This document shows positions 21,309 to 32,840 of a stretch of 64,000 nt of DNA, one piece after another. The notes under the pieces were generated by a model. That model made no database searches. It was given only the letters and a program-made list of their open reading frames with translations, and had not been told where the DNA came from. The position numbers and the translations under genes were made by a program. The stretch comes from Phorcus lineatus (lineage: Eukaryota > Mollusca > Gastropoda > Trochida > Trochidae): assembly GCA_921293015.1 (NCBI GenBank), contig OV121082.1:23041997-23105996 (forward strand), in the 5' to 3' direction. The first letter of the stretch is position 1, and each line of letters begins with the position of its first letter.

Positions 21309-22210
21309 TTTCTTACCCAAGTCAAATCTGAGAATATTTACGGTACTTTTGGAAAATACTTTCGTGAAGGCGAGTTGCAAGTAAAGTCGGTCTTTGTATT
21401 CATGCGCGACGAACAACGATTATGTCATGGCTGCAATTAACTACATGTTTGTGAATCATACATTAAGCAAGACAATCCTAGATGAACGAAATAGTAAAAC
21501 AAACTATATAAAGCATTTTACATTGACATACGAAATTAAAAACAATGTTTGTTTTGAAGTCTCTGTGACACGGGTACGCTCGACTCACTGAACGAATGAA
21601 TAGAAATAGTTCTGTCAGCCAAACAAATCTCGAGTTATTTTTAGAAAAACTGTAATTCCCGGCATATTTGTGCGCGCTTGGGGAAGAAATCTTTAACTTC
21701 ATCAATTTTATAGACAGAATAAACATTGCTGTTTCTTAACCATAGGGGCTGCCGTTTTGGCTTTTGGCTGTATGTAAAATTTGATATTTCAGACCTAGTA
21801 GTTAATGCATAATTGATGCAATAAGTATTTCTGAGATAATATTATTCACAGAGATTTCAAGGATTTCAGGTCCTGAAGCAGCAATTGCCAAATGTGCCAC
21901 ATGTAGTGAACAAGTACAACAGAAATTTCAGATCCTATAAACAATAGTAGATCACACCCTTTCAAACTTTAAATCCATTCCGACCTTGGATTTGGAGACG
22001 GTATTCACTCGGTGACTTTCCAGATGCCATATTCATTTTCAGAACTCAAAGTTACACAAACAGCCTACTTTGGAAACTGATCTCTTAGACTATATGAGTA
22101 CTTTACTTTACTTATTATAAATTTACGTTTACACCGATGGCATTTGTGACCCATTTCATATCTGGAGGGTCCTCGTTGTCCAAATACAAAAGGACGCGCT
22201 AGATGTTATA

Positions 22211-22520
22211 GATTAGGGGCATTGGCACGTGTTTTTTGAAAAAAAATATTTCATCAACTGTTTCTCAATAAACATTGGTTTAAGCCAACTAAATTTATGT
22301 CATATCTAGAGGGACAAAACATATCATTAGTCAACCACGTCATCCTTCTCGTAGAGAAAACAATCAAGTATAAAAAAATCACTGGGGGTATTTTGGAGTG
22401 AATATATTTTGATCATTTGAGTCATGTATTCGCGTAACTTAACCCATCATGTTCGTTTTAAAACTGATTCTTTCGATTGAAAACATTGTCTTGCAATTTG
22501 AATAGAATTGATCGGAATCC
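22211..22520. mobile_element. Truncated MITE related to family 2
   Basis: It starts GGGGCATTGGCACGTGTTTT and follows the layout of the element at 10991 (AACATTGG/AACATTATT, GGGACAAAACAT/GGGTCAAAACAT, CATTGTCTTGCAATT). The right terminal repeat is missing. Another trace with CTTGCAATTGGAAA lies near 63715. Confidence 0.55.
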
Positions 22521-24230
22521 TAGTTATCCCTACCTTACTATGCTATCTTATAGATCCTTCGCTTGTGATTTCCAAATTCCCGCCCTACAAACCATGTGCA
22601 GCGCTATTTATAGATTTTACTGTGTCATGTGATACGCTAACCTGAGACCAAAAATGGCGGAATGCAAAAGTACGGCAAAGAAATAAATTAGATAATAGGC
22701 TAGTAGGATTTATTTACAATGTATCTATGGTATGGATACGACATATTTCAATGCATATTACACATAAGAAAGAAAGTTTAGCAGTTGATAAAGCAACTAT
22801 ACTACAATCAAGAATCAGAACGAACTTGTTGAAGCTTATCTTTTATAAGGTCATGGTCACTTAGGTTAGCAAACTCCTCAAAAAATGGCGAAAATTGTGT
22901 TAAGAGAGATGAACAAATATTAGATTATTAAAAATAGTATCAAGCAGGCTAAAATGTACCTTTCAATTGATTTATAAGTAGTTAAACGTAGGGAAAATAT
23001 ACTGTTTTAGAAGTACTCAAACCTAGGGCAATGATTTTGAAATATTATTCAGAAAGATCTTTTACAATGGCATTTACATATTCACATCAACAATCAACAA
23101 ATAATACGTGATGGTAAACATTGCCATTATGATTTATTAGAGTAAATTTTTACTTTTCAGTAGCTGAACACAAAATAATAGCATTTTCTGAAATATTTGT
23201 GTGTTAAAAAGGAACAATTAACTAAAATAAACATCTAACGCAAAACCGAAAAATTTATTTTCAAGACATCTATAAAAAGAGGATTGTTTCATTGATTCTC
23301 GCGGATTAACTAGAGTAGTCGACGTCGGTGAACACCTGTATAACAGCTTGGACAACTGTGTAACGGTATGAACATATACAATACTAACCTTCTTCAACAG
23401 AGATTTCATGAATATTGAATAAATAAATAAATATCCACCCTATTTTGGAAAGACAGTGAAATATCTATTACAGATGGTGAGGTAACAAATATTACACATT
23501 TTCTTCAATGTTGAGGTAACGGTTTGGACTTTTCTATTAAGTCAATAGGGAAAATGTGTGTGAATTTGAGCGTTACAATATATACTATTACCACTTTCAA
23601 GAAAAATGAAATAAACCTATCCTCATTACAGAATTACTGGTAACTGAAACAAAAATTCCCCAAAAGGGTCAGGACACAACATTTTTTGTGTAATAAGAAT
23701 AAGTGTTAACCCCTGAAAATGACACAGAGGATGTTTTATGATCTTTCATGTTGCTTAAGAAAAAGTCAAAATACCTAATGACATGTGTTCACATACAATT
23801 GCCTCCGTCATCTTGCATCTTTATATCTAAAATGGAAATTTTTTTTCTTGGTTTCAATGTTGTTCGGAAAAAAGACCTTTGAATGTTGAAAGTCGAAATT
23901 TTGTGTTAGATTAAAATGTTTTATTAGTTAATTGACCTGCTTGACACTATCAACGTATGCTTATCTTTGTGTCTGCTGTAAAAGGTTTTCAAAATTACGT
24001 TTGGGTCATTGGCGAGTGCCACTGTCCGGTTTTCAGTAAAAAAATCACTTCTTTTACCAGTCATTTTGTCAATATAGTGAACTGATAAGTAGGTTTCTCA
24101 ATTCCTGAAATAACCACTACTTCTCGATCAAATTACACCATTTATGAACTGTTTGAGTGGCATTCGAGAAGTTGTCTGTATAAGGTTGACAAGGAATTTT
24201 TATGGATTATCAACTTCTTTATTGTACTAA
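22521..24230. other. Unassigned interval
   Basis: No gene was recognised. A YY1-like ACCAAAAATGGCGG lies near 22649, followed by an 11-codon frame only. A block centred on GCCACTGTCCGGTTTTC at about 24018 is shared with 18520. Confidence 0.35.
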
Positions 24231-24234
24231 TACG

Positions 24235-24290
24235 TAGGGACGTTTCGGTATAGCTTCTTATACCGTTTTCAAGCCGTTTTCGGCTGTTAC
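24235..24290 (-). mobile_element. Penelope-like terminal motif, degenerate hammerhead
   Basis: On the minus strand TTGAAAA is followed by stem GGTATA-AGAAGC-TATACC and then GAAACGTC. It has the same TTGAAAA core variant as the motif at 20009, and a palindromic ACGT as stem III before the C. Stem I is poor and one base separates the core from stem II, so activity is unlikely. A second motif with TTGAAAAC and CGAAACGTTTC lies on the same strand at 24784-24812. They probably mark ends of old Penelope-like insertions. Confidence 0.45.
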
Positions 24291-25261
24291 TAAAAGAAGA
24301 ATCAGTTTATTTGACAGAATGTAATTTTCCACATTACAAGAATCAATATTGACCTTCATTTCTCAGCATAATTTAAATACCAAAATTTGATAAATACAAA
24401 TATCCAACAGTAGTGAAACGTTATCTGAATGGATTCGTCTTTGTTAAAATTTTAGATAATGAAGCATTTTATTTTCTGAAACATAATCGTCTTTCTTATC
24501 TTTTACCGATATCCAAACTGTGAGTTGCTTAACCTTTGTCCGTGTGTATACATGTTTTTGTTGTCCATTCTATTGAGGAACCTACTCTGATCTGTACACA
24601 CGACGATGAAAGGGAGCACAGTAGAATTCCATACTGACAAAGTCTCCTGGACAAAGCCCTTCCCCTAGTAAAGGGAATTAACCCACTTTAGGGTTCTTGC
24701 CTGTCCGGCGTTATCGTTCCTTTAGCCTCTTAGTGTGTAATAAATAAAAAAACCCTCGAATGAAAGAGAAAAGAAACTCAACTGAAACGTTTCGAAAATT
24801 GTTTTCAAGACGTTACCGCCTATCATAACATAAAATTTAAATGTAATGCAAATTGGATATTGTAAAGCGTGATTTAATTTTGTGTTTTTTTGTGTTCACA
24901 GGACGATGGTGTATTTCGCTGGAAGCAAAATTACGATACACTTTCTACTGTTTTTCATCATCTTCTGTTCGTCTTTTTGGTAATTCTTCTATGCCTTCAA
25001 TCCTCTTAGAAACCGACACTTATTTCTTCCAACGGCGTTCTCAACGATAAACGAAAAACCAGAGCCAATACAAATTCAAACTCCGAGACCCCTCAACCCA
25101 AGTTTGAAAGTTTTACCTTGGAGCTGTGTCAAAGAGAGGACATTTGTGGGGCAAGAACACGTTTTCCATCCTAGAAAGACTACTTTGCAATCCTTTGATT
25201 ATGAATTTGAATTAAAGGGGGAAAGTGTTTGTAAGGAAAATCCACCGTTTCTGTTGACTAT

Positions 25262-25266
25262 GGTAC
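25262..25266. repeat. Left target-site duplication of the LINE (GGTAC)
   Basis: GGTAC here is repeated at 30095-30099 on the other side of the element. The intact paralogue reads ATGGTACCTTCG at this place, so removing the element and one GGTAC restores the aligned gene sequence. Confidence 0.85.
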
Positions 25267-25269
25267 TAC

Positions 25270-25289
25270 TGACGTCACACCAAGATGGC
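25270..25289 (+). promoter_or_regulatory. CRE and YY1-like sites at the LINE 5' end
   Basis: TGACGTCA (25270-25277), the ATF/CREB octamer, is followed 3 bases later by CAAGATGGC (25281-25289), close to the YY1 consensus. Both lie within 23 bp of the element's first base. Human L1 is known to use a YY1 site near its 5' end to position transcription starts; a similar internal promoter role here is inference. Confidence 0.5.
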
Positions 25290-25366
25290 TGCATAGTTTT
25301 TGTGACTGCGAGGTGACTGACTATTTTAACGATTTTTAACCCTTAAATCTCACTCAAACATACAAA

Positions 25367-26455
25367 ATGAGTTCTGGAAAGAAAACCCCAACCCAGGCAC
25401 TCATCTCTAAGAGGAAAAAACCCGCCAGTACACCCGAGAACTGCCCCGACGTGAAAAACTCAGACGGTACACCGACTGCCACGTCACAGCAAAACATCGA
25501 TATCGGCGCTGCGGTGAGAGAGGCTATGCTGTTCCTGTATGCACCCCAGCCGGCTCAGACTTTCTCCTCACCACCCCTCGGAGCTCCACCTCACCCGGGT
25601 CAGTACCATGCTAGCCTTTCTAACTCACGTGAGTCCGATATGACAACAGTGATAAGTCTTCTCCAAAACATGCAACAAAAACTTTCTAAACTAGATCACA
25701 TAGAAACAGCTATCTCAGAAGTTCAAAATAAAGTATCTGGACTAGAAAGGAAAATTGCTGAATTGGATAGCTTAAAAGAAAAAGTTACCAGTATTGAGTC
25801 AAGTATCGAGTTCGTGAGTACTAGTTTCGATGAATGGGCTGTTGATAAACAAACCATTCAAAATGATTTAAAGGCACTTCATACCAAAGTAAACGATATC
25901 CCTGCAGCTGTATCTGACCTTAGATTAGAAAATTTACAGATGAAAGAATATATGATTGACCAGCGTTGTCGTTCGATGAGGGACAACCTGATCTTTACTG
26001 GAATCCCAGAGTCTTCAACAGCCCAGGAAGCAGAACAGACAGGAGATGTGCTGAAGAACTTTATTCAGGAGCACCTCGAGATGGACCCCAACAACTTCAG
26101 CTTCAAAAGGATCCACAGGATTGGACCAAAGAGAAGAGGAGCAACGAGACCTCGCTCAATAATAGCGAAATTCAACATCACAGCTGAGAGGGATCTGGTG
26201 AAGAGGTCAGGAAGGAAACTGAAAGGTAAACCCTACAGCATATTTGAACAGTTCCCTGAGGAGATAAGCTCCTACAGGAGAGAAGTTCTTATGCCTCTAC
26301 AGAGAGAAGCCAGAAATCAAAATAAACAGGCTCATATTGTGATTGACAAATTGTATGTTGATAATGTTTTATCTCCTGTGCCCACTCCTCCACCCTACAG
26401 AGTTCCAGCAAACCGAAAGACTCCCACCCTGACAGCCAGAACCACTAGGAGCTAG
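25367..26455 (+). CDS. LINE ORF1 protein (coiled coil plus RRM-like, L1 ORF1p type)
   Basis: 362 residues starting at an ATG about 100 bases from the element's 5' end. The first 85 residues are basic and proline/threonine-rich. About 90-195 form a heptad-rich coiled coil (LLQNMQQKLSKLDHIETAIS and onward). From about 200, RSMRDNLIFTGIPES opens an RRM-like domain, followed by FKRIHRIGPKRRGATRPRS and a C-terminal domain with PLQREARNQNKQAHI. This is the layout of L1-type ORF1 proteins, trimeric RNA-binding chaperones that package the element's RNA. It ends in TAG at 26453-26455, in the same frame as ORF2. The frame is intact. Confidence 0.9.
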   Translation: MSSGKKTPTQALISKRKKPASTPENCPDVKNSDGTPTATSQQNIDIGAAVREAMLFLYAPQPAQTFSSPPLGAPPHPGQYHASLSNSRESDMTTVISLLQNMQQKLSKLDHIETAISEVQNKVSGLERKIAELDSLKEKVTSIESSIEFVSTSFDEWAVDKQTIQNDLKALHTKVNDIPAAVSDLRLENLQMKEYMIDQRCRSMRDNLIFTGIPESSTAQEAEQTGDVLKNFIQEHLEMDPNNFSFKRIHRIGPKRRGATRPRSIIAKFNITAERDLVKRSGRKLKGKPYSIFEQFPEEISSYRREVLMPLQREARNQNKQAHIVIDKLYVDNVLSPVPTPPPYRVPANRKTPTLTARTTRS

Positions 26456-29400
26456 GGGGACGTCGGTGGTAGTGTGAGTGACTTTCAGGATCACTTTGAG
26501 AGTGAAAAACCAAATACTGATCTAAAAGTTGTTTGTCTTAATGTTTGTGGTTTAAGAAAAAGACTTGAGTACCCTGACTTTATAGAACTTATTGAGAAAC
26601 ATGATTTAATATGTCTTCAAGAAACAAAAACAGATGCACTAGATGATATTGAAATACCAGGTTATAAAGTCTTGTTGAAAAATAGAAAAAACTTCATAAG
26701 ACGTTCTGGTGGAATAGGATTAGCTGTTAAAGACCACTTGTTTCCTTATGTTACTCTAGTAGACTTAGAAAATGAGGCAGTTTTATGGATTAAACTAGCA
26801 GGCTATCTGTTCAACTTACCTCAAGATTTATACCTTGGTATTGTGTATATACCACCTGAATGCTCTAGATTCTCAAGTGAAGAAATGTTTGAATGTATTG
26901 AACATGATCTTACTTTAATTTCAACCCATACTGACAATATTATTCTTAATGGGGATTTCAATGCTAGGACTAAGTCCTTAATTGATTTTTGTACTTTTGA
27001 TGAACATCTATCAAAAGAACTAGATATTGATGAACTGAGATCAGAACTTGACTCAGAATTAATGCTTGAAAATCTTGGTATCCCAGTAGAAAGAACATCC
27101 CAGGATATAGGTCAGCCAAATAATTATGGATTTAGATTAATTGATATTTGTAAAAGTCACAATTTGTTAATCTGTAATGGTAGAATTGGTAAGGATAAGC
27201 ACATAGGTAAAACAACTTGTAAAGACGTCAGTACAGTAGACTATGTCATTTCATCCCCAAATTCATTATCCTTATTCAATGATTTTAGTGTTTCAGAATT
27301 CTGTCCTATGCTATCTGATGTACATAAACCAATTCATTTCAGTCTACACATATCAAAAACCAACTGTCATGAAATAGGACATGGACAGACTCCAGCTATT
27401 AATGATACAAAACATTTTGTCAGCAAACCAGGTAAATTTAATCATGATAAAGTAGATATATTCCTTAAAAACATTCCAAATGATTGTGTCAACAAATTGT
27501 GCAGGAAAGCAAGGTCATTAAGGGAAGGTCAAGGTAACCCAGTAGAGGTTGTGAATGAAATAGCGCAAGAGGTCACGCACGTGCTGGTCTATTCTGCACG
27601 TAAAGCATTTGGTGAAGTTCCTTATAAGGTCAATACCACTACTCGTAGTAAAAGGAACGTACACTCTAAACCTTGGTATGGACCAGATTGTAAGAAGAAA
27701 CGGAAGTCATTTCATAAGCCAAAAGCATGTTATTATAAGAACAAAACAGACACTAATAAAACTCTTTTCCGTAAAGCAAGTAAGGAATATAAGAAAACCA
27801 TGAATAAGTACATAAAGAAAGAAAATGATTTTATAAGAACCCAGTTACGTAAAGAAAAGCAATTATCGCCTAAAAACTACTGGAGACTTCTTAAAGGTAA
27901 ACAGAGAGACGATAAATACCCAATCTCTTTAGATGATTTTTATGATCACTTCAAAAGCATAAATGAAAGCATTATTGATGGTGACGCGGACTTAAGTGAA
28001 ACAAAAGACCCGCCAAATTATGATGTTAGTGTACTCAATGAAGACATATCTGCGCATGAAATAGTTTTTGCTCTCCAGAAATTGAAGAAAAACAAGACAC
28101 CTGGTTTAGACTTGATTGTGAATGAGTACTTGTCTTCAGCCTTACCAACTTTATTGCCTTTTTATGTTGAATATTTTAACGCTGTTCTACAAACTGGAAT
28201 AATGCCCCAAGCATGGCTTACCGGCACAATAAAACCTATCTATAAGAAATCAGGAGACCGTAAGGATCCGGCCTCATATAGACCTATATCTATCTTGAGT
28301 TGCTTTGGTAAGCTATTTACTAGCATCCTAAATGAAAGATTAACTAAATTTTGCGACGATAATGATATAATATCACATGCCCAATCTGGTTTCAGAAAGG
28401 GTTTTTCTACAACTGATAATGTATTCATTATTCATAATTTGATACATCGATTGAAGATATATAAAAAGAAACTCTTATGTGCCTTTATAGACTTCTCAAA
28501 AGCCTTTGATAAAGTCTGGAGAATTGGATTGTGGACTAAATTAAGACAAATTGGTATCAAAGGGAAAGTATTGAATTTGATACAAAATATGTATGATGAT
28601 ATAAAATCTTGCGTTATGATAGAGTCAGAAAAATCTGATTTCTTCAATTGTCTCTCAGGAGTTAGACAAGGAGAAAACTTGTCTCCTCTTTTATTTTCCT
28701 TATTTTTAAATGATCTAGAATGTCACCTATCAAATCAATCGTGTGTTGGTGTTGAATTAGAAACGCACAACGATGATTTTATTATTTATTTCAAACTACT
28801 TGTCCTACTCTATGCAGACGATACTGTTCTCCTTTCAGAAACTCATGATGATTTACAAAATTCTGTGAATTCGTTTGCTGAATATTGCGACAGATGGAAA
28901 CTTCAAGTAAACACTAGCAAGACAAAGATAATTATATTCGGTTCCGGACCAGCAGCTAGTTACAAAAAAACATTCTCACTGTATGATAAGAAAATTGAAG
29001 TTGTCAACACTTATAAATACCTAGGAACTGTGCTACATAGAAATGGACGTATGAACTTCGCTGTTAAGTATATTGCTAATCTTGGCATGAAGGCATCGAT
29101 AGCATTATTGAAACGTGCTAGAAATATTAAATTGCCACTAGACCTACTTCTTTCTGCATTTGACAGATTAGTTGTACCAATTTTGTTGTACGGATGTGAG
29201 ATATGGGGATATGAGAACACCGAAATAATAGAAAAAGTTCATCTCAAATTTCTTAAATTAGCTACTGGTTTACGGTTTAATACACCAAACTTTATGGTGT
29301 ATGGGGAACTCGGTAGAGAACCTATTCAGCTTCAAATTTCGAAACGATTTATCTCATACTGGTGTAAATTGATATTTTCACATCCAAACAATAAAATAGC

Positions 29401-29989
29401 AACGTTTATCCTTCAATACATTACAAATGAAAACAAAACGCTATCTCACTATGCCTGGGTAAATCACATTAAACACATTCTTTGTAAGTGCGGTATTCCG
29501 GATGTTTTTTATTATCCTCAGCGTTATTCAAACTCATGGATCATTCATAAGGTAGACCGTATTTTAAAAGATAATTTCTTACAATCATGGATGAGCGATA
29601 TACAAAAATCTTCGAAAGGAATTTATTATAAAATTCTGAAGTCTTCTCCACAATTTGAACAATATCTACTCTTATCAGAAGACATCTCTAAACCAATCCT
29701 AAAATTTTGAACTTGCAATCACAAACTTCCAATAGAAACTGGTAGATGGCAAAATACCCCAAGAGAAGAGAGATTCTGTAATTTATGTGATTCACGTTTG
29801 ATTGGAGATGAGTTTCATTATTTATTTAAATGTCACTACTTTGCAGATCTACGTAGGTCATTGTTTCAAGAATATTATATAACCTGGCCTAGTATGTATA
29901 CGTTTCGTAAACTTTTCATAAGTAATATTTCAACTCTCAAAAAACTTTCCAAGTTCATTAAGACTGTTTGTAACCACTTTGATTGTTAA
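26456..29989 (+). pseudogene. LINE ORF2: APE endonuclease, reverse transcriptase, C-terminal zinc motif
   Basis: The frame is open directly after the ORF1 stop, with no AUG before the endonuclease: GTG at 26474 is the first start-like codon, and the first internal ATG falls about 140 codons in, inside the endonuclease. Endonuclease landmarks are LNVCGL, LQETKTD, GIVYIPPE, NGDFNAR, VDYVISSP and SDVHKPI. RT motifs are AFIDFSKAFD (near residue 668 counted from 26474), GVRQGENLSPLLF (near 728) and LLYADDTVLL (near 778). A TGA at 29708-29710 follows KPILKF. The same frame continues with CNHKLPIETGRW and a CX2CX9HX4C motif (CNLC, H, C), to a stop at about 29987. A CGA-to-TGA change at a CpG is a likely cause of the stop. 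It is probably a nearly intact polymerase that lost only its tail. Confidence 0.9.
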
Positions 29990-30049
29990 TTTAATTCATG
30001 CAGTTATCTTGTTGTACATGTTAAAATGTTATATTTGTTTACTCATGTA

Positions 30050-30094
30050 CCACCGAAGGTGGATAATTTTTTAGTAATAAACGTGTGATGATGA
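30050..30094 (+). promoter_or_regulatory. LINE 3' end: stem-loop, AATAAA and TGA-repeat tail
   Basis: CCACC-GAA-GGTGG (30050-30062) forms a short hairpin, AATAAA is at 30076-30081 and the element ends in TGATGATGA. Many LINEs use a 3' hairpin and a short repeat tail for recognition by their own reverse transcriptase; that role here is inferred. Confidence 0.6.
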
Positions 30095-30845
30095 GGTACC
30101 GTCGCTGCCGAAAGACCTAGACACAAGAGCCTCGATAAGGAAAACTTGGGCGTCAGTTTCAAAATCGCAGGAATGGCCACTTCGGATTTTGAATGCTGAG
30201 GTCAAGGTCATTTTCTTACTTGGAAATGCGACTGCTGCAGAATTCAAAGCCATACAAGAGGAAAACGCGCAGCATCAATATATAGTAGTGGCTGAATTCG
30301 TGGACAGTTATGAAAATCTAAGCCGAAAAATTCTCACGGGAATAAAATGGGTGAGGGAATAGTGCTCCGGGGCTCAGTTCATTCTGAAATGTGATCAAGA
30401 TACATTCCCTAATATTCCCCTTATTGTTGATTTTCTTATAGCATTTCAACCGCAATTCAACATGACTGTTATAGGATACATATTCCCACAATCAAGTGTT
30501 CACCGAACTGGAAGATGGCAGGTCAACAGATTGGATTATCCAATCAACAGGTATCCACCGTACGCGTGCGGCGCTGCTTACATCATGCAGCGGGATCTTG
30601 CTTTTCACGTGCTGAATGTGTCAAAACACATGCCGTACATTTCAGTTGAAGACGCCTATATCACTGGGATATTGACAAGAGTTGTGCACGGAAAACACGT
30701 GCATTCAAAGACTTTCACTAAAATTGATGACTTAAAGCCGAGGCCTTGCCAATTTCTAAACGATAAAAAGCTAGCAAGCACTCATGTAAAAACCAAATTA
30801 ATGCAATCGATTTGGAAAACATTTCAAACCAATAGGTGTTTCTAA

Positions 30846-31376
30846 TAATTCATGTGTAAATTATGTAATTGTTTTGGATGAATTAATATATTTACTTAAT
30901 TTGGTATAATTATCATAAGTATGATATTTTTGAGGGGATTATTTAGCGCATAACTGAATTGATATTCTGATTTTGCTGTTTTATTATGAAAGAACTTTGA
31001 ACTTGCTTACATATCAATATGTTAAATGCATATTTAAAACTTGCGTTTATCAAATATATATGCCTCCATCTAGATTTATATCAGAATCCGTCGTCCATCG
31101 TAAGTAAAGAATATACGTTCTTTCTTCGAATGGTGTTTATACTGTGGAAAGAATAATGCTAATGCAATTGTACACTTTACACTGAATTATTGATAAATAT
31201 TGTCCATTTACAAAAGTTGCTTAAAAGATATTTAATGAATATTTTTATTTGTTTCCGGAACTATTTGAAATTATACACTTACTTGTGGGGATTTTAGAAT
31301 TTGAAAGCGTTATAACAGTGCTACAGTTAAAAATGTTTATAGAGAACGCGTTCACCATGAAAACACAGGATAAGTT
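30846..31376. other. 3' flank of GT31 copy 2, nothing further recognised
   Basis: AT-rich sequence with no open frame. It does not obviously align with the 3' flank of copy 1 beyond the first few dozen bases. Confidence 0.4.
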
Positions 31377-31380
31377 TTAA

Positions 31381-31979
31381 AGGCACTAGTGCACGCTTTA
31401 AATTGGCTATTTTAAGGTTTAAGAGGATTTACGCATTCACTTAAGCTTTCTATCGATGCAATGAAATACTTAAAATTCTTTACAGTTGACCTGCAATCAA
31501 CAATGAAAAAGTTTAGACAGCCGCTATCGGCTTGGACATATAAAAAAAATCTAGGGTTAGCTGTGCACAAAACGGATAAATAATGGACAGTTGAACGCGG
31601 CTGAACTAGTATTATGTGCAGCTATTGAATTTACCTAAACTCTGAACTGAGAACAAAGACTGAAATATGTTTTTGAAAGCAATGTTGTAAATAAACCGAT
31701 TTAATAACGTGGCATTAGCATTGTTATTACATTGACCAAAGCGGCTGCCGTTTCCGCTTTTTCTGTTTATAAGAAAAATTTTAATATTTCCGATATCGTT
31801 GTTCATGCGAATTAAAGGTTACGTTGCATTAAATACTTCCGGCCTATAAAAATCAACTTTACTACCTGAATACGTAAATATTTGTTAGATAACTTACGAG
31901 GTAGATTACTTGAGTGAGGGTCGTATGTAGTATCTGTGCATTCGTTGTGTTTACGAAATATTGGTGTGCACTAGTGCAT
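31381..31979 (+). mobile_element. TTAA-flanked MITE, family 1 (599 bp)
   Basis: Ends AGGCACTAGTGCACGC and GTGTGCACTAGTGCAT, flanked by TTAA at 31377-31380 and 31980-31983. The body is close to the copies at 41233 and (inverted) 11294. Confidence 0.93.
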
Positions 31980-32599
31980 TTAAGACGACGTTTCATTATT
32001 CCATTTCCCTGATGTAACGTTCTGTAAGAATTTATGGCCAAAAGATTTGAGTTTTTACTTAATAAGGATGAATGAATTGTTTTAAGAATATAAGGAAGTA
32101 TACCTTGGCAAGTGTCAAGCTTTACGATCAATTGATTATTCGATAGGCAACCAATGGAGATATATACGAATATGTATACGTATATGTATATGTATATGCA
32201 AACGCTGCAATCTTCGGTTTAAGCTATTCACAGTTAATTGCATTTTGATAATCGCAATATTGCCTTCATTTCCTACAGTGCGAAAGTTTCTTAAATGTCA
32301 AACATTGCTGAATTAGGAATTTTAAACATTATACATAGTGTATTTTTATTGTACTGGCTTACATTCTGCTTCACTTATATACTTGAAAATATTATATGCT
32401 TTTGTGTGTGGTTGTAAATGAATATTTCAGCTTGAGCTTGAAAGATACTGTTGTAGGGTGTGGATAGAGAATTCTAATGATTGTATTTGTGTTTATGTAT
32501 ACATGTGTGTATGTATTGAATCTTGCATGTATAAATGTCATATAAGGATATTCATTTATTAATGATTTTGTGTCTGTATTACTCAATAAAAGTATGTAT

Positions 32600-32809
32600 T
32601 TCTGTATGAAACTATGTATGTTTTTGTGAATGAATTTATGTATATATGTATGTATGTATGTATATATGTATGTATGTATGTATGTGTGTGTGTGTGCGTG
32701 TGTGTGAAGGTATGTATGTACATGAATATAAGAATGTATTGTGTGAGTGTGTTTGTGCAAGTATGTCTGTCTGTATGTATGTATGTATGTGTGTATGTAT
32801 GTATGTATG

Positions 32810-32840
<31 letters not shown>
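32600..32840. repeat. (TATG)n microsatellite tract
   Basis: Runs of TATG/GTAT dominate 32641-32690 and 32761-32838, with degenerate TGTG-rich sequence between and before (from about 32480). All open frames here are low-complexity artefacts. Confidence 0.95.

Larger units (their letters stand above)
25267..30094 (+). mobile_element. Full-length two-ORF LINE (4828 bp)
   Basis: A non-LTR retrotransposon with a short 5' leader (about 100 bp), ORF1, ORF2 with endonuclease and reverse transcriptase, a 3' stem-loop, AATAAA and a TGATGATGA tail. The 5-bp direct repeat GGTAC brackets it. Only one nonsense codon separates the long ORF2 from its C-terminal domain, so the insertion is young. ORF1 resembles the L1-type nucleic-acid chaperone, and the endonuclease is of the APE type. 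The exact clade cannot be settled by eye. It inserted in sense orientation into an exon of GT31 copy 2. Confidence 0.95.
24906..30845 (+). pseudogene. GT31 glycosyltransferase copy 2, interrupted by a LINE
   Basis: A paralogue of the gene at 12004. The 5' part (24906-25266) starts at an ATG after a conserved splice acceptor, encodes an anchor (HFLLFFIIFCSSFW), and meets an in-frame TAA at 24981-24983. It then stays open through KVLPWSCVKERTFVGQEHVF and ENPPFLLTMV. The LINE enters there. The 3' part (about 30095-30845) resumes at the matching codon and keeps DQD, EDAYITGIL and the C terminus, but has a second stop, TAG at 30359-30361, where copy 1 has TAT. Retention of the upstream splice site shows a DNA-level duplication, not a processed copy. 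The anchor region is clearly more diverged than the catalytic half. Non-functional as an enzyme. Confidence 0.93.

Noticed and set aside
29798-29989. Separate 63-codon gene
   Set aside because: It is in the same frame as LINE ORF2 and continues its C-terminal zinc motif after one TGA.
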